This document shows, one piece after another, positions 28,058 through 38,361 of a DNA stretch of 64,000 bases (position 1 is the first letter of the stretch; the number at the start of each line of letters is the position of its first letter). Source of the stretch: Pseudoalteromonas ulvae UL12 (lineage in GTDB: Bacteria > Pseudomonadota > Gammaproteobacteria > Enterobacterales > Alteromonadaceae); NCBI RefSeq assembly GCF_014925405.1, contig NZ_AQHJ01000028.1:186001-250000 (forward strand), written 5' to 3'. The position numbers and the translations under genes were made by a program. The notes under the pieces are model-generated. The model saw only the letters and a program-made list of their open reading frames with translations, did no database searches and was not told where the DNA came from.

Positions 28058-28318
28058 TTAACTGTCTTTTAATACAGAAAGCTTATTTTTTCGTTTTAGA
28101 CGATAGTTATGCCATTTAAGTGAGGTAAACACTTTAAAGCTAATTAAAATCCCAACGATTATTCCAACTGAAAAGGCGATGCTAATTACAACAGCTAATG
28201 GAATATTTGTGCTAGCAACAATATAGTTTAGCGTAACGACCTGTGGGTTTTGAGTCCCCAATAAAAAAGCCAATACTAATATAGTTGCTATACATAGTAC
28301 TTTAGTGATTCTGAACAA
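28058..28318 (-). CDS. lapA: Lipopolysaccharide assembly protein A (YciS)
   Basis: An 86-residue inner-membrane protein with two hydrophobic segments, residues about 7-22 and 40-63, followed by a basic tail (KWHNYRLKRKNK). The LGTQNPQVVTLNYI stretch between them fits the LapA/YciS family. It sits upstream of lapB by 3 bases and after ihfB by 22, the conserved gammaproteobacterial arrangement. It works with LapB in LPS assembly control. Confidence 0.93.
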   Translation of the reverse strand: MFRITKVLCIATILVLAFLLGTQNPQVVTLNYIVASTNIPLAVVISIAFSVGIIVGILISFKVFTSLKWHNYRLKRKNKLSVLKDS

Positions 28319-28340
28319 CAGATAACTCCAGTACCTAAAA

Positions 28341-28631
28341 TTAGTTATTCAAACTTTCGTTAACACGATCACGAAGTTCTTTTCCTGGCTTGAAATGAGG
28401 TACGTATTTACCTTGTAACTCAACAGTATCGCCTGTTTTAGGATTACGGCCTACTCTAGGAGCACGATAGTGTAATGAAAAACTACCAAAACCACGGATT
28501 TCAATACGCTGCGATTCAGACAAAGAATCAGCCATTTGCTCTAGAATTTCTTTTACTGCATTTTCAACATCTTTAGTTGGCAAGTTTGTATGTTGTTCTG
28601 CTAATTGTTCTATCAATTCTGACTTGGTCAT
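28341..28631 (-). CDS. ihfB: Integration host factor beta subunit
   Basis: A DNA-bending protein that forms a heterodimer with IhfA. The 96 residues begin [13 protein letters not shown] and include the HU/IHF arm segment [22 protein letters not shown] near residue 46, with the conserved proline of the arm that intercalates in DNA. A GAGGAC ribosome site precedes the start. It lies 60 bases downstream of rpsA, behind a hairpin. Confidence 0.97.
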   Translation of the reverse strand: MTKSELIEQLAEQHTNLPTKDVENAVKEILEQMADSLSESQRIEIRGFGSFSLHYRAPRVGRNPKTGDTVELQGKYVPHFKPGKELRDRVNESLNN

Positions 28632-28656
28632 GAAATGTCCTCAATGATCATAATAA

Positions 28657-28674
28657 GAAGGGCTTTCGCCCTTC
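28657..28674 (-). terminator. Hairpin between rpsA and ihfB
   Basis: GAAGGGC and GCCCTTC pair around TTTC/GAAA. On the minus strand it is followed by TTATTAT rather than a strong T-run, so it may be a partial terminator that lowers ihfB relative to rpsA. Confidence 0.6.
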
Positions 28675-28691
28675 CTAGATATTAGACTAAT

Positions 28692-30359
28692 TTAGTCTTT
28701 TTGTGCATTTTTAAATGCTGCAGCCATTGCGTTTTCAAACTCTGGCTCTTCTTTCTTAAGCTTTTCTAGAACTTCTTTTTCTTCAGCTTCGAATAATGCT
28801 TTAACAGATAGGCTTAATGTACGATTCTTACGATCAACACCTACATATTTAGCTTCTAATTCGTCACCAACAGAAACTACAGAAGTTGCATCTTCAACAC
28901 GCTCTTGAGCGATATCAGATACACGGATGTAGCCTTCAACACCTTCAGCGATTTCAATTGTTGCACCTTTAGCATCAACTTCAGTCACTTTACCTTTAAC
29001 AATAGCACCTTTTTTGTTGCCGTCTAGGTAGTTGTTGAATGGGTCGCTTTCGATTTGCTTAACGCCTAAAGAAATACGCTCACGCTCTGGATCTACTTGT
29101 AGAACGATAGCTGTGATTTCGTCGCCTTTCTTATATTCACGTACAGCTTCTTCACCTGGAGCATTCCAAGAAATGTCTGAAAGGTGAACTAAGCCGTCGA
29201 TTCCGCCATCTAAGCCAATGAAGATACCGAAGTCAGTGATTGACTTGATCTTACCAGTAACTTGATCGCCTTTATTTTGAAGACGAGCAAATTCTTGCCA
29301 AGGATTAGCAATACACTGCTTAAGACCTAGAGAAATACGACGACGTTCTTCATCGATCTCTAATACCATTACTTCAACAGTATCGCCTAAGCTAACAACT
29401 TTAGATGGGTGGATGTTTTTGTTTGTCCAATCCATTTCAGAAACGTGAACTAAACCTTCAACGCCTTCTTCAATTTCAACGAAACAACCATAGTCAGTAA
29501 GGTTAGTTACACGACCAGTAAGCTTTGAGCTCTCTGGGTAACGGCCAGCGATTGCTGCCCATGGATCTTCGCCTAACTGCTTAAGACCTAAAGAAACACG
29601 CGTTTTCTCTTTGTCGAATTTTAATACTTTAACAGCGATTTCATCGCCAACGTTTACGATTTCAGATGGGTGCTTAACACGTTTCCAAGCCATATCAGTG
29701 ATATGTAAAAGACCGTCTACGCCACCTAAATCTACGAACGCACCGTAATCTGTAAGGTTCTTAACGATACCTTTAACTTCTTGACCTTCAACAAGGTTAG
29801 CAAGTAATTCATCACGCTCTTGTGAGTTTTCAGATTCGATAACTGCACGACGAGATACAACAACGTTATTACGTTTTTGATCAAGCTTAATTACTTTGAA
29901 CTCTAACTCTTTGCCTTCAAGGTGAGTTGTGTCACGTACTGGACGAACATCAACAAGTGAACCAGGCAAGAACGCACGGATAGTATCAACTTCAACAGTG
30001 AAACCACCTTTAACTTTACCGTTGATAACACCAGTAACAGTTTCTTGTTCTTCACAAGCTTTCTCTAGGCGGATCCAAGCTTCGTGACGCTTCGCTTTCT
30101 CACGAGAAAGGATAGTTTCACCAAAGCCATCTTCAATTGCGTCTAGCGCTACATCTACTTCATCGCCTACAGCAACTTCTAGTTCACCAGCAGCATTTTT
30201 GAATTGCTCGGCAGGAATTGCACTTTCAGACTTAAGACCAGCGTCTACTAGTACGATGTTATTTTCGATTGAAATAACTGTACCTTTAACGATTGACCCT
30301 TGTTGAGCTTCAAAACCTTTTAAGCTTTCTTCAAATAACTGCGCAAAATTTTCTGACAT
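28692..30359 (-). CDS. rpsA: 30S ribosomal protein S1
   Basis: Ribosome-bound RNA-binding protein needed for translation initiation on most mRNAs. From the start [13 protein letters not shown] (30359; an in-frame extension to 30395 is not typical) the 555 residues comprise six S1 repeats. The first two form the ribosome-docking part; repeats three to six are close copies with [26 protein letters not shown] and [13 protein letters not shown]. It lies between cmk and ihfB, as in E. coli. The 93-base leader from cmk can form small stems, as expected for the autoregulated S1 mRNA. Confidence 0.98.
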   Translation of the reverse strand: MSENFAQLFEESLKGFEAQQGSIVKGTVISIENNIVLVDAGLKSESAIPAEQFKNAAGELEVAVGDEVDVALDAIEDGFGETILSREKAKRHEAWIRLEKACEEQETVTGVINGKVKGGFTVEVDTIRAFLPGSLVDVRPVRDTTHLEGKELEFKVIKLDQKRNNVVVSRRAVIESENSQERDELLANLVEGQEVKGIVKNLTDYGAFVDLGGVDGLLHITDMAWKRVKHPSEIVNVGDEIAVKVLKFDKEKTRVSLGLKQLGEDPWAAIAGRYPESSKLTGRVTNLTDYGCFVEIEEGVEGLVHVSEMDWTNKNIHPSKVVSLGDTVEVMVLEIDEERRRISLGLKQCIANPWQEFARLQNKGDQVTGKIKSITDFGIFIGLDGGIDGLVHLSDISWNAPGEEAVREYKKGDEITAIVLQVDPERERISLGVKQIESDPFNNYLDGNKKGAIVKGKVTEVDAKGATIEIAEGVEGYIRVSDIAQERVEDATSVVSVGDELEAKYVGVDRKNRTLSLSVKALFEAEEKEVLEKLKKEEPEFENAMAAAFKNAQKD

Positions 30360-30452
30360 ACGAGATACGTCTCTAAATATAATTCCAATTAGCAACCTTG
30401 CCGCATGGGGTTGTTTATTTAGCGGTTACCATCCATAGCATTCGCTGTAAAA

Positions 30453-31133
30453 TTAAATCGATTTAGTATATAAATCAAATATTTGTGTAAATACTTCTTC
30501 TGCATTCATTTCAGTGGTATCAACAACAATTGCATCCTCTGCAGGTACAAGTGGAGCGACACTTCTGTTCATATCGCGATCATCACGCGCTTGAATATCG
30601 TGCAGCAAGTCTTCGATTTTAACATCAAGACCTGATTCCTTCAACTCATGATAGCGACGATTTGCTCGCTCTTGTGCTGAAGCGGTTAAATAAATCTTTA
30701 GCATGGCATCAGGAAAAACAACTGTGCCCATATCACGACCGTCTGCGATGAGACCATTTGTACTTCTAAACGCACGTTGACGACGCAGTAATGCTTCTCT
30801 TACTCTTGGGAGTGCTGCAACTTTTGACGCCACGCCTCCGACTTTTTCATTGCGGATACGTTTGGTGACATCTTCACCTTCGAGTACTATTCTGCTCATT
30901 CCTTTTTCTGAATCAATCAAAAACTGAACATCTAAATTAGCAGCTAAAGGGACTAATGCACTTTCGTCACTGTCGGTAATATTATGATGAATAGCTGCAA
31001 GGGCGAGCACACGATAAATTGCACCACTGTCTAGAACGTCCCAGCCTAATTTCTCGGCTAATAAACGACAAACAGTCCCTTTTCCTGAGCCACTTGGACC
31101 ATCAACTGTGATCACCGGTTCAATTGCCTGCAT
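30453..31133 (-). CDS. cmk: Cytidylate kinase
   Basis: Phosphorylates CMP and dCMP with ATP. The 226 residues have the P-loop [14 protein letters not shown] near residue 9, the base-recognition region and the conserved [21 protein letters not shown] segment near 125-145, and a basic RANRRYHEL stretch near 156. A GGAGG ribosome site is well placed. It is between aroA and rpsA. Confidence 0.98.
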   Translation of the reverse strand: MQAIEPVITVDGPSGSGKGTVCRLLAEKLGWDVLDSGAIYRVLALAAIHHNITDSDESALVPLAANLDVQFLIDSEKGMSRIVLEGEDVTKRIRNEKVGGVASKVAALPRVREALLRRQRAFRSTNGLIADGRDMGTVVFPDAMLKIYLTASAQERANRRYHELKESGLDVKIEDLLHDIQARDDRDMNRSVAPLVPAEDAIVVDTTEMNAEEVFTQIFDLYTKSI

Positions 31134-31171
31134 TTAAACCTCCATCAATGCATACAAAAATTGTCGCGCGC

Positions 31172-31204
31172 ATTATAAGCGATAAACAAAAATTTATCGC
31201 TTAT
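31172..31204 (-). promoter_or_regulatory. aroA-cmk spacer: 12-bp inverted repeat with a -10-like element
   Basis: ATAAGCGATAAA and TTTATCGCTTAT form a perfect 12-bp inverted repeat with a 6-base loop. On the minus strand the distal arm runs into TATAAT (31177-31172) followed by GCGCGCG, so it may hold a promoter for cmk-rpsA with a GC-rich start region. No good -35 is visible. Confidence 0.4.
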
Positions 31205-31228
31205 ATTCCGATGTTTTTATAAATAAAA

Positions 31229-32506
31229 TTAATTACTAATTGTTTCTAAAGTATCGAAATAGGTCGGAAATGTTTTATGTGTGCATTTAGGATCGTTGAT
31301 AACTATGTCGTATCCACCGACAGCAACCATTGAAAAACACATAGCAATCCGATGGTCATTGTAAGTGTCTATTTCAGCAAGTTTGATTGTATTGGGTGGC
31401 GTGATCTCAATGTAATCGTGCCCTTCAATTACCTCTGCCCCTACTTTTCGCAGTTCAGTCGCCATTGCAGCGAGTCTATCGGTTTCTTTTACCCGCCAAT
31501 TATAAATATTCCTAATGGCCGTTTTGCCTTTTGCAAACAGCGCAACAGTGGCTAATGTCATCGCCGCATCAGGAATTGCATTCGCATCAATATCTACGCC
31601 TTTTAGTGAGCCTTTCTCGACAACTAGTTTATCGGGATACCATGTTACTTTTGCACCAACAGCTTCCATTACTTTAGCAAAATCAATATCACCTTGAACA
31701 CTGTTAGTGCCAACACCATTGATCTCTATCTCACCACCATTAATGGCTGCCGCAGCAACAAAATAAGAAGCAGAAGATGCATCTCCTTCAACCATAATTT
31801 GTTTTGGAGACTGATAGCTTTGTCCTGATTGAACATAAAAACTTTGGTAATCAGAATTAATCACCTCAACCCCAAAACGCTTCATTATGTTGATGGTAAT
31901 ATCAATATAGGGTTTAGAGACTAATTCACCTTTAATCTTGATGTGGGTGTCTTCGCTAAATAATGGCGCAGCCATTAATAACGCGGTTAAAAATTGGCTC
32001 GAAATACTGCCATCGATGACCACTTCCCCGCCTTTAATTGGTAAGCCAGTAATTTTTAATGGTGGGTAATCAGTCTCTGCAAGGTATTTGATATCTGCAC
32101 CTAAGTGCATTAAAGCATCAACTAAATGACCGATTGGGCGTTCATTCATGCGAGGCTCACCAGTGAGCTCTGTGTTAATCGCACTGGCCGCTAACACCGC
32201 CGTCAAAGGTCGAAATGCAGTTCCGGCATTCCCAAGAAATAGTGGCTCGGTAGGTTGAGTGAATCGCCCTCCAGTACCTTGAACCCACGCTGTGGTTCTG
32301 TCTGGGTTAAGTTTAACATCTACGCCTAATGCGGCTAATGCTTCAAGCATTCGTCGAATGTCATCACTGTCGAGTAAATTATCAACTTGAGTCTCACCTT
32401 CGCACAAGGCCGCTAAAAGCAAAATGCGATTAGATAAACTTTTAGAACCTGGCAAAGTAACACAACCCGATACACCTTTAATGGCTTTTAAAAATAACTG
32501 TTCCAT
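31229..32506 (-). CDS. aroA: 3-phosphoshikimate 1-carboxyvinyltransferase (EPSP synthase)
   Basis: Sixth step of the shikimate pathway, joining shikimate-3-phosphate and PEP. The 425 residues show [20 protein letters not shown] near residue 19, the [13 protein letters not shown] glycine-rich loop near 91, and [13 protein letters not shown] near 116, all class I signatures. Its ATG overlaps the serC stop codon by one base, as in the serC-aroA pair of enterobacteria, so the genes are translationally coupled. Confidence 0.98.
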   Translation of the reverse strand: MEQLFLKAIKGVSGCVTLPGSKSLSNRILLLAALCEGETQVDNLLDSDDIRRMLEALAALGVDVKLNPDRTTAWVQGTGGRFTQPTEPLFLGNAGTAFRPLTAVLAASAINTELTGEPRMNERPIGHLVDALMHLGADIKYLAETDYPPLKITGLPIKGGEVVIDGSISSQFLTALLMAAPLFSEDTHIKIKGELVSKPYIDITINIMKRFGVEVINSDYQSFYVQSGQSYQSPKQIMVEGDASSASYFVAAAAINGGEIEINGVGTNSVQGDIDFAKVMEAVGAKVTWYPDKLVVEKGSLKGVDIDANAIPDAAMTLATVALFAKGKTAIRNIYNWRVKETDRLAAMATELRKVGAEVIEGHDYIEITPPNTIKLAEIDTYNDHRIAMCFSMVAVGGYDIVINDPKCTHKTFPTYFDTLETISN

Positions 32507-33588
32507 TAACTGTGCTCCTGTGCAAAGCGTGCCATAAATTCAACTAACGCAACCACGCCTTCATAGGGCATCGCATTATAAATACTGGCACGCATCCCAC
32601 CGACTGAACGGTGTCCTTCAAGGGCTAACAAACCAGATTCTGACGCTTTTGATAAAAATACGGAATTTAGTGATTCATCGTTGAGCCAAAACGGAACATT
32701 CATTAATGAGCGAGAGCCACTTGCTACTTTATTTGAATAGAAATCGCTGCTATCAATGAAATCATATAATAACTTAGCTTTCTTTTTATTGAGCTCTTCT
32801 ACGGCTTTCACTCCTCCTTGGTCTTCTATCCATGCAAACACTTCATTTGCTAGATACCAAGCGAACGTAGGTGGAGTATTAAACATGCTGCCTTGTTTCG
32901 CTTCTAAGGCATAATCAAGGATCCCTGGACGGGGTAAGCCTTCTCTTTCTAGAAGTGTTTTTTTAACAATAACAATACACAGTCCAGATGGACCAATATT
33001 TTTTTGAGCACCCGCATAAATTAAATCAAAATCTGACACGTTAATTTCACGGGACAAAATATTTGAAGACATGTCAGCAATAATCGGCGCTGTAGGATGT
33101 GTAGGAGCATCAAATAATTCAATCCCATCAATTGTCTCATTAGGACAATAATGGATATAAGAAGCTGTGTCTGGTAATTCCCACTCAGCAACAGGGATCA
33201 CCGAAAACTCGGATTCACTGTCATTACGAATATCAATAGACACTGCATTTGTGAACTTACACGCTTCATCAAACGCGCCTTGCGACCAAATGCCGCTGTG
33301 ACAATACACTGCGGGTGCATTATCTTGATGTAAATTAAGAGGTACTGCCGAAAATTGCCCTCGTCCACCACCGTGCATAAAGAGTACAGCATACTCTTCT
33401 GGGATATTCATTAGGCGACGTAGCCGTTCTTCGCTTTGCTTTGCAAGTGCTAAAAAAGGATCGCTGCGATGGCTTATCTCCATCACCGAAACCCCAATCC
33501 CTTGCCAATCTAAAAATTCTTGTTGTGCTTTTTGCATTACAGCAGGCGGTAAAGTTGCAGGCCCCGCACAAAAATTATAAACACTCAT
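32506..33588 (-). CDS. serC: Phosphoserine aminotransferase
   Basis: A PLP enzyme for serine and pyridoxal phosphate synthesis. The start at 33588 ([10 protein letters not shown]) has a GAGGGG ribosome site seven bases upstream; two earlier ATGs lie inside or next to that site. The 360 residues carry the [15 protein letters not shown] segment near residue 41 and the PLP-lysine in [13 protein letters not shown] near 195. It is the first gene of the serC-aroA-cmk cluster, after the gyrA terminator. Confidence 0.98.
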   Translation of the reverse strand: MSVYNFCAGPATLPPAVMQKAQQEFLDWQGIGVSVMEISHRSDPFLALAKQSEERLRRLMNIPEEYAVLFMHGGGRGQFSAVPLNLHQDNAPAVYCHSGIWSQGAFDEACKFTNAVSIDIRNDSESEFSVIPVAEWELPDTASYIHYCPNETIDGIELFDAPTHPTAPIIADMSSNILSREINVSDFDLIYAGAQKNIGPSGLCIVIVKKTLLEREGLPRPGILDYALEAKQGSMFNTPPTFAWYLANEVFAWIEDQGGVKAVEELNKKKAKLLYDFIDSSDFYSNKVASGSRSLMNVPFWLNDESLNSVFLSKASESGLLALEGHRSVGGMRASIYNAMPYEGVVALVEFMARFAQEHS

Positions 33589-33724
33589 TCCCATTCCCCT
33601 CATTGTTTATAAAAATTAATATGGTTCAAATTTGTCATAACCAAACGATTTTACTAGAAAAAATTCAGAGATAAACGAAGGTGAAATATACAAATTTGAG
33701 TGATATTAACTCGATTTAAATGTG

Positions 33725-33750
33725 AAAAAAGCGGCTTTCGCCGCTTTTTT
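33725..33750 (-). terminator. Rho-independent terminator of gyrA
   Basis: AAAAAAGCGGC and GCCGCTTTTTT pair around TTTC, 14 bases after the gyrA stop; T-runs on both strands. Confidence 0.92.
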
Positions 33751-33764
33751 ATCTGAACAAACGT

Positions 33765-36446
33765 TTATTCGTCTGTTGCTGTTGTCTCAGTCGTTGTTTC
33801 TTCGCCTTGCGCGTCTTCAACGACATCTTCAATATCTGCGACTTCTATTTCATCAATACGTTGTAAACCAACTACCTGTTCTTCGTCAATAGTTCGAATC
33901 AAAATAACACCTTGTGTATTTCGACCGACTGTAGAGACTTCCTGAACACGAGTTCGTACTAACGTACCACGATTTGAAATCAGCATGATTTCGTCGTTTT
34001 CGTTAACTTGTACGGCACCGACTACTTTACCATTACGTTCACTGACTTTAATCGATACAACACCTTGTGTTGCACGCGATTTAGATGGGTAATCTTCTAA
34101 TAGTGTCCGTTTACCATAACCATTTTCTGTGACCGTTAAGATAGAGCCATCAGATTTTGGTACAATCAACGATACGACACGTTGACCATCAGCAAGTTTT
34201 ATCCCGCGAACACCCGTTGCTGTGCGACCCATAGGGCGCACACCTTTGAACTTAATTTCTGGTTGACCATTTTCATCAAGAACAGGGTTACCATTTTCAT
34301 CAAGTACAGGGCTTTCTTCAGACTCTTTAAAGCGAACCACTTTACCAGCGTCTGAGAACAGCATAATTTCATTACTGCCATCAGTGATATCTACACCAAT
34401 TAAGCTATCACCTTCGTTTAAGTTAACGGCAATAATACCACTTGAACGTTGGCGACTATAGGCTGTGAGTGGTGTTTTCTTAACCGTACCAAACGCTGTC
34501 GCCATAAAGATGTATTTGTTTTCTTCATATTCACGTACAGGCAAGATAGCCGTAATACGTTCATCTGCTTCAAGAGGCAATAAGTTAATGATTGGCTTAC
34601 CACGTGCAGCACGACTGGCCAGCGGTAACTGATATACTTTCAGCCAGTACAAACGTCCCGACGTCGAGAAACATAAAATAGTATCGTGTGTATTAGCAAC
34701 CAGTAAACGCTCGATGAAATCTTCATCTTTCATCTTTGTTGCTGACTTGCCTTTACCGCCACGTCGTTGCGCTTCATAATCACTTAAAGGCTGATATTTA
34801 ACATAACCTTCGTGTGATAACGTCACTACTACATCTTCTTCATTGATCAAGTCTTCTAAGCTGATGTCATGTGCAGCGGCGGTGATTACCGTGCGTCGTT
34901 CATCACCGTATTGCTCTTTGGCTAATTCAAGCTCTTCGCGGATAACTTCGAGTAAGCGCTCCGGTGATGACAAAATATGAAGTAGTTCAGCAATAAGTTC
35001 GAGTAGCTCTTGGTATTCACCTAAGATTTTCTCGTGCTCTAAACCTGTTAAGCGGTGTAGACGAAGCTCTAAAATAGCTTGAGCTTGTTGCGCTGATAAA
35101 TAATATTGGCCATCTCGAATACCCAGTTCAGCATCAAGCCACTCTGGACGAGCGACATTTTCTTCACCGGTACGCTCAAGCATTGCCTGCACGTTACCCA
35201 TTTCCCACGCTCGAGAAATTAACGCTTCTTTGGCTTCAGCTGGCGTTGGCGAGCGACGGATCAATTCGATAATTGGGTCTATATTTGCCAGTGCAATTGC
35301 TAGCCCTTCAAGAATATGCGCGCGATCACGTGCTTTACGTAAATCAAATACGGTTCTGCGTGTCACCACTTCGCGGCGGTGAACCACAAACGCATGTAGC
35401 ATTTCTTTCAGGTTTAAAAGTTTGGGTTGGCCATTATCCAACGCAACCATATTAATACCAAACACGGTTTGCATTGACGTTTGCGCATAAAGGTTATTTA
35501 AAACGACTTCGCCGACTTCACCACGTTTAATTTCAACGACAATACGCATCCCATCTTTATCAGATTCGTCACGTAGTGCACTGATCCCTTCGATTTTTTT
35601 GTCTTTTACCAGCTCAGCAATTTTTTCAATTAATCGCGCTTTATTAACTTGATAAGGGAGTTCATCAACGATGATGGTTTCTTTCCCTTTCTCATCGGTC
35701 TGAACTTCAGCATTGGCACGAATATAAACTTTACCACGACCTGTTTTATAGGCTTGTTCAATGCCTTTTTTACCACTAATAATCGCTGCAGTTGGAAAGT
35801 CTGGGCCTGGAATATACTCAAGTAACTCATCAATCGTAATCTCTGGGTTATTGATAAGCGCTAAACAGCCATTAATCACTTCATTCAAGTTATGCGGTGG
35901 GATATTGGTCGCCATACCAACAGCAATACCAGAGGAGCCATTCACTAATAGATTAGGAATTTTTGTTGGTAAAACTGCTGGGATTTTTTCAGTTCCGTCG
36001 TAGTTGTCTACATAATCTACCGTTTCTTTTTCAAGGTCGGCTAACAACTCATGAGATACGCGAGCCATTCGAATTTCGGTATAACGCATTGCAGCAGCGG
36101 AGTCGCCATCGACAGAACCAAAGTTACCTTGGCCATCTACTAGCATATAACGAAGCGAGAACGGCTGAGCCATACGAACGATGGTATCATAAACAGCAGA
36201 ATCACCATGAGGGTGGTATTTACCGATTACATCACCGACGACACGGGCAGATTTTTTATAAGGTTTGTTCCAATCATTCTTGAGTTCATTCATCGCAAAC
36301 AGTACGCGGCGATGAACAGGCTTTAAGCCATCACGAACATCAGGTAAGGCTCGACCAACAATTACGCTCATTGCATAATCGAGGTAAGAACTTTTGAGTT
36401 CGTCTTCAATATTAACTGGAAGGATTTCATTGGCGTGATCAGTCAT
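33765..36446 (-). CDS. gyrA: DNA gyrase subunit A
   Basis: The breakage-reunion subunit of gyrase. The 893 residues begin with [21 protein letters not shown], then the quinolone-pocket helix [12 protein letters not shown] (Ser and Asp at the usual susceptible positions are intact), the active tyrosine in AMRYTEIRM, and the GyrA box QRRGGKG near residue 570 that opens the C-terminal DNA-wrapping beta-pinwheel. The end is an acidic, Thr-rich tail. A 24-base tandem repeat inside the pinwheel (34262-34309) encodes two copies of an 8-residue unit. Single gene with its own terminator. Confidence 0.99.
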   Translation of the reverse strand: MTDHANEILPVNIEDELKSSYLDYAMSVIVGRALPDVRDGLKPVHRRVLFAMNELKNDWNKPYKKSARVVGDVIGKYHPHGDSAVYDTIVRMAQPFSLRYMLVDGQGNFGSVDGDSAAAMRYTEIRMARVSHELLADLEKETVDYVDNYDGTEKIPAVLPTKIPNLLVNGSSGIAVGMATNIPPHNLNEVINGCLALINNPEITIDELLEYIPGPDFPTAAIISGKKGIEQAYKTGRGKVYIRANAEVQTDEKGKETIIVDELPYQVNKARLIEKIAELVKDKKIEGISALRDESDKDGMRIVVEIKRGEVGEVVLNNLYAQTSMQTVFGINMVALDNGQPKLLNLKEMLHAFVVHRREVVTRRTVFDLRKARDRAHILEGLAIALANIDPIIELIRRSPTPAEAKEALISRAWEMGNVQAMLERTGEENVARPEWLDAELGIRDGQYYLSAQQAQAILELRLHRLTGLEHEKILGEYQELLELIAELLHILSSPERLLEVIREELELAKEQYGDERRTVITAAAHDISLEDLINEEDVVVTLSHEGYVKYQPLSDYEAQRRGGKGKSATKMKDEDFIERLLVANTHDTILCFSTSGRLYWLKVYQLPLASRAARGKPIINLLPLEADERITAILPVREYEENKYIFMATAFGTVKKTPLTAYSRQRSSGIIAVNLNEGDSLIGVDITDGSNEIMLFSDAGKVVRFKESEESPVLDENGNPVLDENGQPEIKFKGVRPMGRTATGVRGIKLADGQRVVSLIVPKSDGSILTVTENGYGKRTLLEDYPSKSRATQGVVSIKVSERNGKVVGAVQVNENDEIMLISNRGTLVRTRVQEVSTVGRNTQGVILIRTIDEEQVVGLQRIDEIEVADIEDVVEDAQGEETTTETTATDE
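34262..34309 (-). repeat. 24-bp in-frame tandem duplication inside gyrA
   Basis: Two adjacent 24-base units share ACCATTTTCATCAAG (34266-34280 and 34290-34304). They encode PVLDENGN then PVLDENGQ in a loop of the C-terminal domain. Confidence 0.85.
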
Positions 36447-36601
36447 GTTGATTTCACTTCCTTCAGTCGACTAAAAATTGTTAATCATTATTGTTGTCGG
36501 TACCATGCTACCACATAAATATAAATTTTACAGGGCGTAAACAGGTGTGTTTTTGTCTTTTCACCTTATATAATGCGCTCAGATTAACGAGGAACCTTTT
36601 T

Positions 36602-37309
36602 ATGACCGAACATCAAAATGTAGATTTAAGCGAAATTGCCAAGTTTGAAGCTGTTGCACAACATTGGTGGGATCTCAATGGTGATTTTAAACCTTTGCAC
36701 GATATCAACCCGCTTAGACTTGACTTTATCATGGACAAAACGAATGGTTTATTTGATTTAACAACGTTAGATGTCGGTTGTGGTGGTGGAATTTTAAGTG
36801 AAAGTATGGCAAGAATGGGCGCGAAGGTAACAGGCATCGATATGGGTTTAGAGCCATTAAATGTCGCCAAACTTCACGCTATCGAAGCCGGAGTAAAGCT
36901 CGATTATCAGCAAACGACGGCTGAAGAATTTGCCGCACAACACCCTGCTCGCTTTGATGTCGTCACCTGTATGGAAATGCTAGAACACGTTCCTGAGCCT
37001 GAATCTGTGATTGCTTCTGTAGCCAATTTGGTCAAACCTGGCGGCCATGTGTTTTTTTCTACTCTAAATAAAACCATAAAGTCTTACTTGTTTGCGATAT
37101 TAGGTGCAGAGAAGATTTTAAAAATGGTGCCTGATGGAACTCACGATCACGATAAATTTATCAGACCTGCACAGCTTATTGCTTGGGCTGAAGCGTACGG
37201 CTTAAAAGTCAGAGCTAGCAATGGCCTCAGTTATAATCCATTATCTGGCCAATATATGCTGGGATCAGATGTAAGCGTCAATTATATCCTTCACTTCGAG
37301 AAGCTGTAA
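36602..37309 (+). CDS. ubiG: Ubiquinone biosynthesis O-methyltransferase
   Basis: A SAM-dependent enzyme that performs both O-methylations of ubiquinone synthesis. I set the start at 36602 ([11 protein letters not shown]), which has an AGGAAC ribosome site; the open frame runs 37 codons upstream without one. The 235 residues include [20 protein letters not shown] near residue 21, the SAM motif [12 protein letters not shown] near 57, and [11 protein letters not shown] near 122, the typical UbiG set. It is divergent from gyrA and overlaps the next gene by one base. Confidence 0.97.
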   Translation: MTEHQNVDLSEIAKFEAVAQHWWDLNGDFKPLHDINPLRLDFIMDKTNGLFDLTTLDVGCGGGILSESMARMGAKVTGIDMGLEPLNVAKLHAIEAGVKLDYQQTTAEEFAAQHPARFDVVTCMEMLEHVPEPESVIASVANLVKPGGHVFFSTLNKTIKSYLFAILGAEKILKMVPDGTHDHDKFIRPAQLIAWAEAYGLKVRASNGLSYNPLSGQYMLGSDVSVNYILHFEKL

Positions 37310-37959
37310 TGGCCATTTCATCCATCTTATTCGATTTAGACGGTACCTTGCTAGATACTGCCGATGATTTAGGGGCTGCGCTGAATCACGTATTAGCAAA
37401 ATACCAATTCAAGCCTTTGACAGCAGATGAATATAAACAGCACGCCTCTAACGGTAGTGTCGCTTTACTCAAAGCCGGCTTTGGTGAACATTGGGACACG
37501 TTACCTCAAGCCAATCTGAAAACTGAATTTCTTGATTATTACCAAAACAATATAGCGGTCTATACCCGTTATTACCCAAGTATTGAACGATTATTGCAAA
37601 CGTTAAATGAACAAGGCATTCCATGGGGCATCGTCACAAATAAACCGACTTACCTCACCTTGCCTTTATTAACACACTTTGCGCTCCTTAAAGAATCTGT
37701 ATCTGTGGTGTGTGGCGATACCCTTACGGTTGCTAAACCTTCAGCTGAACCCATTTTATTAGCTTGCGAACAAATAGGCATCATAGCGGATAAGTGTCTA
37801 TACCTTGGTGATGCGCAACGTGATATCGAAGCGGGTCAAAATGCGGGTATGAAAACAGCCATAGCCTCTTGGGGATATATCCCAAAAAATCTCGATTTAT
37901 CGACATGGAACGCTGATTTAGTATTCACCGATGCTCAACAACTAATCAACCATATATAG
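37309..37959 (+). CDS. HAD-family phosphatase, phosphoglycolate phosphatase / MurNAc-6-phosphate phosphatase type
   Basis: A 216-residue HAD hydrolase: nucleophile motif ILFDLDGTLLDTADD at the N-terminus, TNKPTY (motif II Thr) near residue 108, the KPSAEP lysine near 142 and YLGDAQRDIEAG near 165. Family members at this position, directly downstream of ubiG, were named gph, but in Pseudomonas the ubiG-linked copy is MupP, the MurNAc-6-phosphate phosphatase of cell-wall recycling. I infer that as the more likely role, without proof. It shares the TAATG overlap with ubiG. Its stop codon lies inside an NrdR-like box. Confidence 0.9.
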   Translation: MAISSILFDLDGTLLDTADDLGAALNHVLAKYQFKPLTADEYKQHASNGSVALLKAGFGEHWDTLPQANLKTEFLDYYQNNIAVYTRYYPSIERLLQTLNEQGIPWGIVTNKPTYLTLPLLTHFALLKESVSVVCGDTLTVAKPSAEPILLACEQIGIIADKCLYLGDAQRDIEAGQNAGMKTAIASWGYIPKNLDLSTWNADLVFTDAQQLINHI

Positions 37960-37962
37960 TGT
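37947..37962. promoter_or_regulatory. nrdA: NrdR-like box A1
   Basis: CAACCATATATAGTGT matches 13 of 16 positions of the palindrome aCaCwATATATwGtGt bound by NrdR. It overlaps the stop codon of the phosphatase gene, and its 16-mer starts 32 bases before box A2. Confidence 0.6.
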
Positions 37963-37978
37963 TTTTTTGATATTTCCA

Positions 37979-37994
37979 TCACTATATATAGTTT
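37979..37994. promoter_or_regulatory. nrdA: NrdR-like box A2
   Basis: TCACTATATATAGTTT matches 14 of 16 consensus positions. It begins exactly 32 bases after box A1, the roughly three-turn spacing of paired NrdR boxes. Confidence 0.7.
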
Positions 37995-38125
37995 TTGAGG
38001 ATGCAAAGTATTGATTCGAAAACATGGCACAGCATCAAAAATGATCAACTAAATAAAAAAAAATAAATATTTATAAATTAACGATCATTTGTTGATTTTT
38101 AATTATTTCTAATGAATCAAAAGGC

Positions 38126-38151
38126 AAAAGGTTAGTGTCAACTAACCTTTT
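38126..38151 (+). terminator. Hairpin terminator after the ubiG-phosphatase operon
   Basis: AAAAGGTTAGT and ACTAACCTTTT pair perfectly over 11 bases around GTCA, followed by AATTTT. It lies 167 bases after the stop codon, leaving a long 3' untranslated part. Confidence 0.75.
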
Positions 38152-38166
38152 AATTTTATCGCCAAC

Positions 38167-38175
38167 TTATCCACA
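38167..38175 (+). promoter_or_regulatory. nrdA: DnaA box upstream of nrdA
   Basis: TTATCCACA is a perfect match to the high-affinity DnaA box. DnaA control of nrdAB is established in E. coli. Only one perfect box is present, so this is not an origin. Confidence 0.75.
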
Positions 38176-38212
38176 ATCTTGCTGAGATCTGTCCCTTGCA
38201 AATAAAATCATA

Positions 38213-38259
38213 CCACTCTATCTTGTGATCCTACATTGAGTTGCACCCATATATAGTGT
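38213..38259. promoter_or_regulatory. nrdA: Second pair of NrdR-like boxes (B1 and B2)
   Basis: B1 CCACTCTATCTTGTGA (38213-38228) and B2 CACCCATATATAGTGT (38244-38259) each match 12 of 16 positions and begin 31 bases apart. The pair overlaps the likely nrdA promoter. Confidence 0.55.
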
Positions 38260-38361
38260 TTAAAAGCTAAACAACTTTATGCGCTTAATAAGTACACAGG
38301 CCTACCGCCTAAAACTAAAACAATAAATTTCGCTAACACCCTAGGAAATGCAGGCATATAT

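Larger units (their letters stand above)
37960..38361 (+). promoter_or_regulatory. nrdA: nrdAB control region (402-bp intergenic)
   Basis: This gene-free stretch holds, in order, the end of NrdR-like box A1, box A2 (37979-37994), a hairpin with a weak T-run (38126-38151), a perfect DnaA box (38167-38175), boxes B1 and B2 (38213-38228, 38244-38259) and the nrdA ribosome site. A possible promoter is TTGAGT (38236-38241), 17 bases, TTTAAA (38259-38264), but it is weak. I see no ORF of useful size. Confidence 0.7.

Noticed and set aside
36180..36230. Fluoroquinolone-resistance changes in gyrA
   Set aside because: The key serine and aspartate in [12 protein letters not shown] are the usual susceptible residues.
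38167..38175. DnaA box as a sign of a replication origin
   Set aside because: Only one perfect box is present and the neighbours are not dnaA/dnaN/gidA. Control of nrdA by DnaA explains it better.
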